A DNA stretch of 47,730 nt from an uncultured Saprospiraceae bacterium (GTDB taxonomy: Bacteria > Bacteroidota > Bacteroidia > Chitinophagales > Saprospiraceae). The notes beneath the pieces are model-generated. The model made no database searches. It saw only the letters and a list, made by a program, of their open reading frames with translations, and was not told where the DNA came from. The position numbers and the translations under genes are program-made. This document shows, one piece after another, positions 45,076 through 47,730 of this stretch; within the stretch, counting starts at the first letter, position 1, and each line of letters begins with the position of its first letter. The stretch covers positions 1-47,730 of the forward strand of contig CALFBG010000114.1 in the NCBI GenBank assembly GCA_937951685.1, given 5' to 3'.

Positions 45076-45657
45076 TTAAGATTTCTCCTTTGGTTCTTTC
45101 TCTTTCTCTTTCTTCTTTTTGGGTTCTTGTACTTTTCCCCGCTTGTATTTGATTGTACGAATTATATTGCCATTTTTAAATTCATTTACTTTTCCGTGCA
45201 AGCTTCCACGCCGATAACTACCTGCTTGACTAAGTTGACCATCTGCATCAAATAATTCAAAGTGACCGTGTTTGATTCCTCTGCGCCAGTGGTGAATTGC
45301 TTTGAGTTGACCATTTGAATACCAACTTTTCCAGATACCTTCTTTCAAGCCATGTTTAAAATATCCAATTTTTTTGATTGCTTTATTGTCGAGGTAGAAA
45401 TCCTCGTAACGACCATGCAGGAGATGACCAAAGGTGCTAGCACCAAAGCGCGATTTATAGATTTTATGGTTGTAGTAACTAAAGTAAAATCGATCTTTAA
45501 GCAGCCGCGTTTTTTTAGCATCAATGGCGAGTTCGATTTTACGAAAAACCTCCTTGGTCTTTATTACAACTGATCGGTGCTCCAAGTTGCTTTGCCCTGC
45601 TCCAAGAAACGGTAGCGTAAAAAAGAAGCAAGTGGAAAATAACAATTTTAGATTCAT
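45076..45657 (-). CDS. MORN-repeat secreted protein, 193 aa
   Basis: The product has a signal peptide (MNLKLLFSTCFFFTLPFLGAGQ). From about 75 to 165 four or five MORN-type variant repeats occur (LLHGRYEDFY, GLKEGIWKSWYSNGQLK, GIKHGHFELFDADGQLSQ, GSLHGKVNEFKNGN). The C terminus is a Lys/Glu/Pro-rich tail (EPKKKKEKEKEPKEKS). MORN_2 variants of this sort are common in Bacteroidota envelope proteins; the label 'YwqK antitoxin' sometimes given to them is not supported here because no toxin gene is adjacent. It converges on the GspF gene. Confidence 0.87.
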   Translation of the reverse strand: MNLKLLFSTCFFFTLPFLGAGQSNLEHRSVVIKTKEVFRKIELAIDAKKTRLLKDRFYFSYYNHKIYKSRFGASTFGHLLHGRYEDFYLDNKAIKKIGYFKHGLKEGIWKSWYSNGQLKAIHHWRRGIKHGHFELFDADGQLSQAGSYRRGSLHGKVNEFKNGNIIRTIKYKRGKVQEPKKKKEKEKEPKEKS

Positions 45658-46488
45658 AGCAATATGTCCGGTCGTCTCGTTAGTAAGCTAGCGTTGTAGT
45701 AGATGGTGAACGTAGAGACAACTCAATTTTTAAATAAAAACAAATTAAGGATATCTCGTTTTAATAGCAAGGAATGAAGATAGTATCTGTAGATTTTTTT
45801 TTGATATTGATGTATAAATATATTTTGCAACAAAATAACTTCACATAGATACGTAATTGGCTATTATTTGTTATTTTTTTATAAAGTTGTAATGCGTAAT
45901 TTTGTATTACAAAAAAATGTAATTATATTTGGATCAAATTATAGAACACGGAACAAGAAATTCAAAAAGCTAAACTTTATACATACACTCAGTTATTGCC
46001 TGAGTTTAACGTATTAGTATATATTGAAAACTAGAATTTCTTTCCACTTTTTTTATTACAATTTATAGACTTTTTTAAGCTTTCTATTGCTGTCAATAGG
46101 TAGGTGCGTTTCTACCTTAACGTGTCTACAGATAGATTGAATCAGCACGTCAAATATGATCGTGCGGGTAATAGGATTTCTTTGCTCATTTCCTTTTGGT
46201 TGAATGGACTTGTATCAGTATGGTATGCCTTATGGCTACTGATTGGTGATTTAAGTAGGAATATTAACCAATCGGAGCTAGTCTTTAGTTGTCATGCGTA
46301 GGTTTTTTAACAATATATTGTCAATTCTCGTTGCTCGGTTTTGACCCTGTAAGCGTATGTCTTTTTTATTAAAGCTTTTGAAATAGATGTCAAGCCTTGG
46401 AACTAGGTTTGTTTACTCGCATCATTTTAAAAACGGACGCAAAAAAGGAATGCGCTGGTTTACATTTTCAATTCAGAAAAAAATGATC
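45658..46488. other. Gene-free 831-bp region with candidate promoters and a possible long leader
   Basis: No convincing gene is found. It contains a consensus promoter at 45901-45931, a small hairpin (CTATTG/CAATAG at 46084-46099) and a second -7-like box (TAGGTTTG at 46404-46411, TTG only at 23-nt spacing). If transcription starts at the first promoter, the downstream S74 gene has a leader of about 550 nt. A GTG-started 65-codon frame at 46104-46301 is doubtful. Confidence 0.45.
45901..45931 (+). promoter_or_regulatory. Consensus Bacteroidota promoter (TTTG-N19-TATATTTG)
   Basis: TTTG at 45901-45904 is followed after exactly 19 nt by TATATTTG at 45924-45931, which is the housekeeping-sigma promoter architecture of Bacteroidota (-33 TTTG, -7 TAnnTTTG). 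Transcription would run rightward from about 45938. Confidence 0.65.
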
Positions 46489-47724
46489 ATGAAAAAAATG
46501 CACCAACTGATTTTATTAAGCTTTTTGTTTTTATCAATGCTTTGCGTTAGCACTGTTTCATTTGCTCAAATTCATATTGATAATGATAAGGATGTAGCTA
46601 TTGGGACAACAGCAACGGAGGCTTGTAAGCTTCGTATTTATAATAACGATGGTAGTAATCGGTACGGACTTAGTCTTGCTAATCATGGCTCTAATGCAAA
46701 TGGAGTGACGGGGACAAGGTTTGGGCTTTATAGTGGCGTTAGGCAAGATGCTGGCTATACGGGGGGCGAAAGTACGATTGGTTTTCAAACGATTGTACAC
46801 CCTTACGGGACAGGTCAAGGATTTGGTGTTTTTAGTGAGATTAAAGGATATGGCTCAGGGAATAAGGTAGCTTTTTTCGGGAAGGTCACTCAACCTATGG
46901 GCAGCAGTTCGAACATTTTTGGAACTGATTTAGTCGTAGATAATGAAGGAGTAGGCAGTGCTTATGGTATTAGAACGCAAGTCACTGGAGGTACAGGAGG
47001 AGCACTATACGGCCTTGAAAATAACGTAACGGGTAATGTTAGTTCCCCTGGAAAGATCGCGGGTATTAGGAATGTTACGAAATTAAATGGGAATAATAAT
47101 AAAAGTGCTGGAATATATAATGAAACGACTACGGGGGCGCAATCTTCTGGGAAAAAATTTGGAATTTATAATAGTCTATTAATAGGTAATAACACAGGAG
47201 GGGTAGGGATTCGTTATGCTTTTTTCTCTGAATTGAATGGATCACCGAATTCGGTAGCTTATGCGGGTTATTTCAGTGGAGATGTACACGTTACGGGAGA
47301 TTTTACAAATCCTTCAGATCGGAGATTGAAAGAAAACATTAGAGATTACAATGGAGGTTTAGAACTGATCAAACGACTTTCCCCCAAGACTTATGCTTTC
47401 AAGTCTAATTTATCGATTAGTTTACCTAAAGGAAAACAATACGGATTGATTGCACAAGACTTAGAAAATGTGCTGCCCGCCTTAGTGAAAGATACTCAAC
47501 ATCCTAGCCCTATAACGGTAAGGAATGTTGGGCAAGAGAATAGTACGGAGGAAAGCGTAGAGGATGCATTAGGAGGAAGTACTAGTTACAAATCAGTTAA
47601 TTATCAAGCCTTAATTCCCGTCTTAATTTCAGCAATTCAAGAGCAACAAGCACAAATAGAACTACAAGGTAAAGAAATCGAGTTGTTGAAAAAGGAGTTG
47701 AGTATTCTTAAGGAACGTAGATAA
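46489..47724 (+). CDS. Secreted tail-fibre-like protein with C-terminal peptidase S74 chaperone domain
   Basis: I chose ATG 46489, which starts MKKMHQLILLSFLFLSMLCVS...FAQ, a good signal peptide; an upstream ATG (46387) adds 34 residues that bury it. Residues about 30-275 (411 in all) are glycine/asparagine-rich beta repeats of the type seen in trimeric fibre shafts (GIYNETTTGAQSSGKKFGIYN). The C-terminal domain (about 280-380) is the S74 intramolecular chaperone (PSDRRLKENIRDY, then KTYAFKS, YGLIAQDLENVLPALV, VNYQALIPVLISAI). A final coiled coil ends the protein. S74 domains trimerise fibres and then may cleave themselves off near the SD site. There are no phage genes nearby, so a surface fibre is more likely than a prophage tail. 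Confidence 0.88.
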   Translation: MKKMHQLILLSFLFLSMLCVSTVSFAQIHIDNDKDVAIGTTATEACKLRIYNNDGSNRYGLSLANHGSNANGVTGTRFGLYSGVRQDAGYTGGESTIGFQTIVHPYGTGQGFGVFSEIKGYGSGNKVAFFGKVTQPMGSSSNIFGTDLVVDNEGVGSAYGIRTQVTGGTGGALYGLENNVTGNVSSPGKIAGIRNVTKLNGNNNKSAGIYNETTTGAQSSGKKFGIYNSLLIGNNTGGVGIRYAFFSELNGSPNSVAYAGYFSGDVHVTGDFTNPSDRRLKENIRDYNGGLELIKRLSPKTYAFKSNLSISLPKGKQYGLIAQDLENVLPALVKDTQHPSPITVRNVGQENSTEESVEDALGGSTSYKSVNYQALIPVLISAIQEQQAQIELQGKEIELLKKELSILKERR

Positions 47725-47730
47725 TCACAA

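Noticed and set aside
45076..45657. Toxin-antitoxin annotation for the MORN-repeat protein
   Set aside because: The protein has a signal peptide and no partner toxin gene is adjacent, so the commonly transferred antitoxin label is not justified.
46104..46301. A 65-codon frame containing YDRAGNRI, like an RHS/YD-repeat fragment
   Set aside because: It starts with GTG, has one short match only, no further RHS motifs in any frame nearby and no continuation; chance similarity is more likely than a relic.
46489..47724. Prophage tail-fibre gene
   Set aside because: It has a Sec signal peptide and no other phage gene occurs in the window.

Overview
The window is chromosomal DNA of a member of the Bacteroidota, most plausibly a marine or activated-sludge type from the Saprospiria (the class is my inference). 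The evidence is secreted proteins ending in type IX secretion (T9SS) C-terminal domains, FG-GAP/ASPIC and choice-of-anchor-B surface proteins, DUF2891, lipoproteins with Bacteroidota-style lipoboxes, start sites without Shine-Dalgarno sequences, and promoters of the TTTG-N19-TAnnTTTG type. No rRNA, tRNA, CRISPR array, transposase or phage integration site was seen.

Left part (1-16.4 kb): a large secreted FG-GAP/ASPIC/Ig-like repeat protein runs off the left edge on the minus strand. Upstream of it on the same strand is a single 11.7-kb gene for a 3913-residue hybrid NRPS-PKS with domain order A-T-ST-KS-AT-ACP-AMT-C-A-T-TE. It is self-contained (loading module to thioesterase). It has an in-line sulfotransferase after the loading module and an aminotransferase in place of a ketoreductase, which predicts a small beta-amino-acid product. 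No phosphopantetheinyl transferase or exporter is nearby. A 62-residue membrane protein ends at a strong bidirectional terminator.

16.4-20.9 kb: a LuxR-type response regulator and its HPK7 histidine kinase (overlapping by 4 bp), a multi-pass membrane protein, two small envelope proteins, two marked inverted repeats and a HEAT-like protein.

20.9-26.6 kb: a tight four-gene minus-strand operon. It encodes a TolC-like outer-membrane factor with an extra C-terminal region, an HlyD-like periplasmic adaptor, a protein that reads as degenerate receiver + TackOD1 zinc ribbons + degenerate GGDEF, and a PgaC-like membrane glycosyltransferase. I read it as a synthase-dependent exopolysaccharide production and export system with an unusual regulatory subunit. 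It is the most interesting locus here together with the NRPS-PKS.

27.1-34.3 kb: a TRAP transporter whose binding protein converges on the DctQ/DctM genes, then a CHAP lipoprotein, a CpdA-like metallophosphoesterase, an unknown lipoprotein, a DUF2891 protein and an AlkA-like DNA glycosylase.

34.7-40.7 kb (plus strand): a choice-of-anchor-B protein, a subtilisin-like protease (both T9SS cargo), the tRNA hydroxylase TrhO and a fibronectin-like lipoprotein.

40.7-45.0 kb: a pseudopilus / type II secretion-like module arranged divergently around a 58-bp spacer. A pseudopilin and a short prepilin peptidase lie to the left. A membrane-anchored beta-rich protein, two more pseudopilins and a GspF lie to the right. 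The ATPase and secretin are not in the window.

45.0-47.7 kb: a MORN-repeat protein, an 831-bp gene-free stretch with a consensus promoter, and a secreted protein ending in a peptidase S74 chaperone domain.
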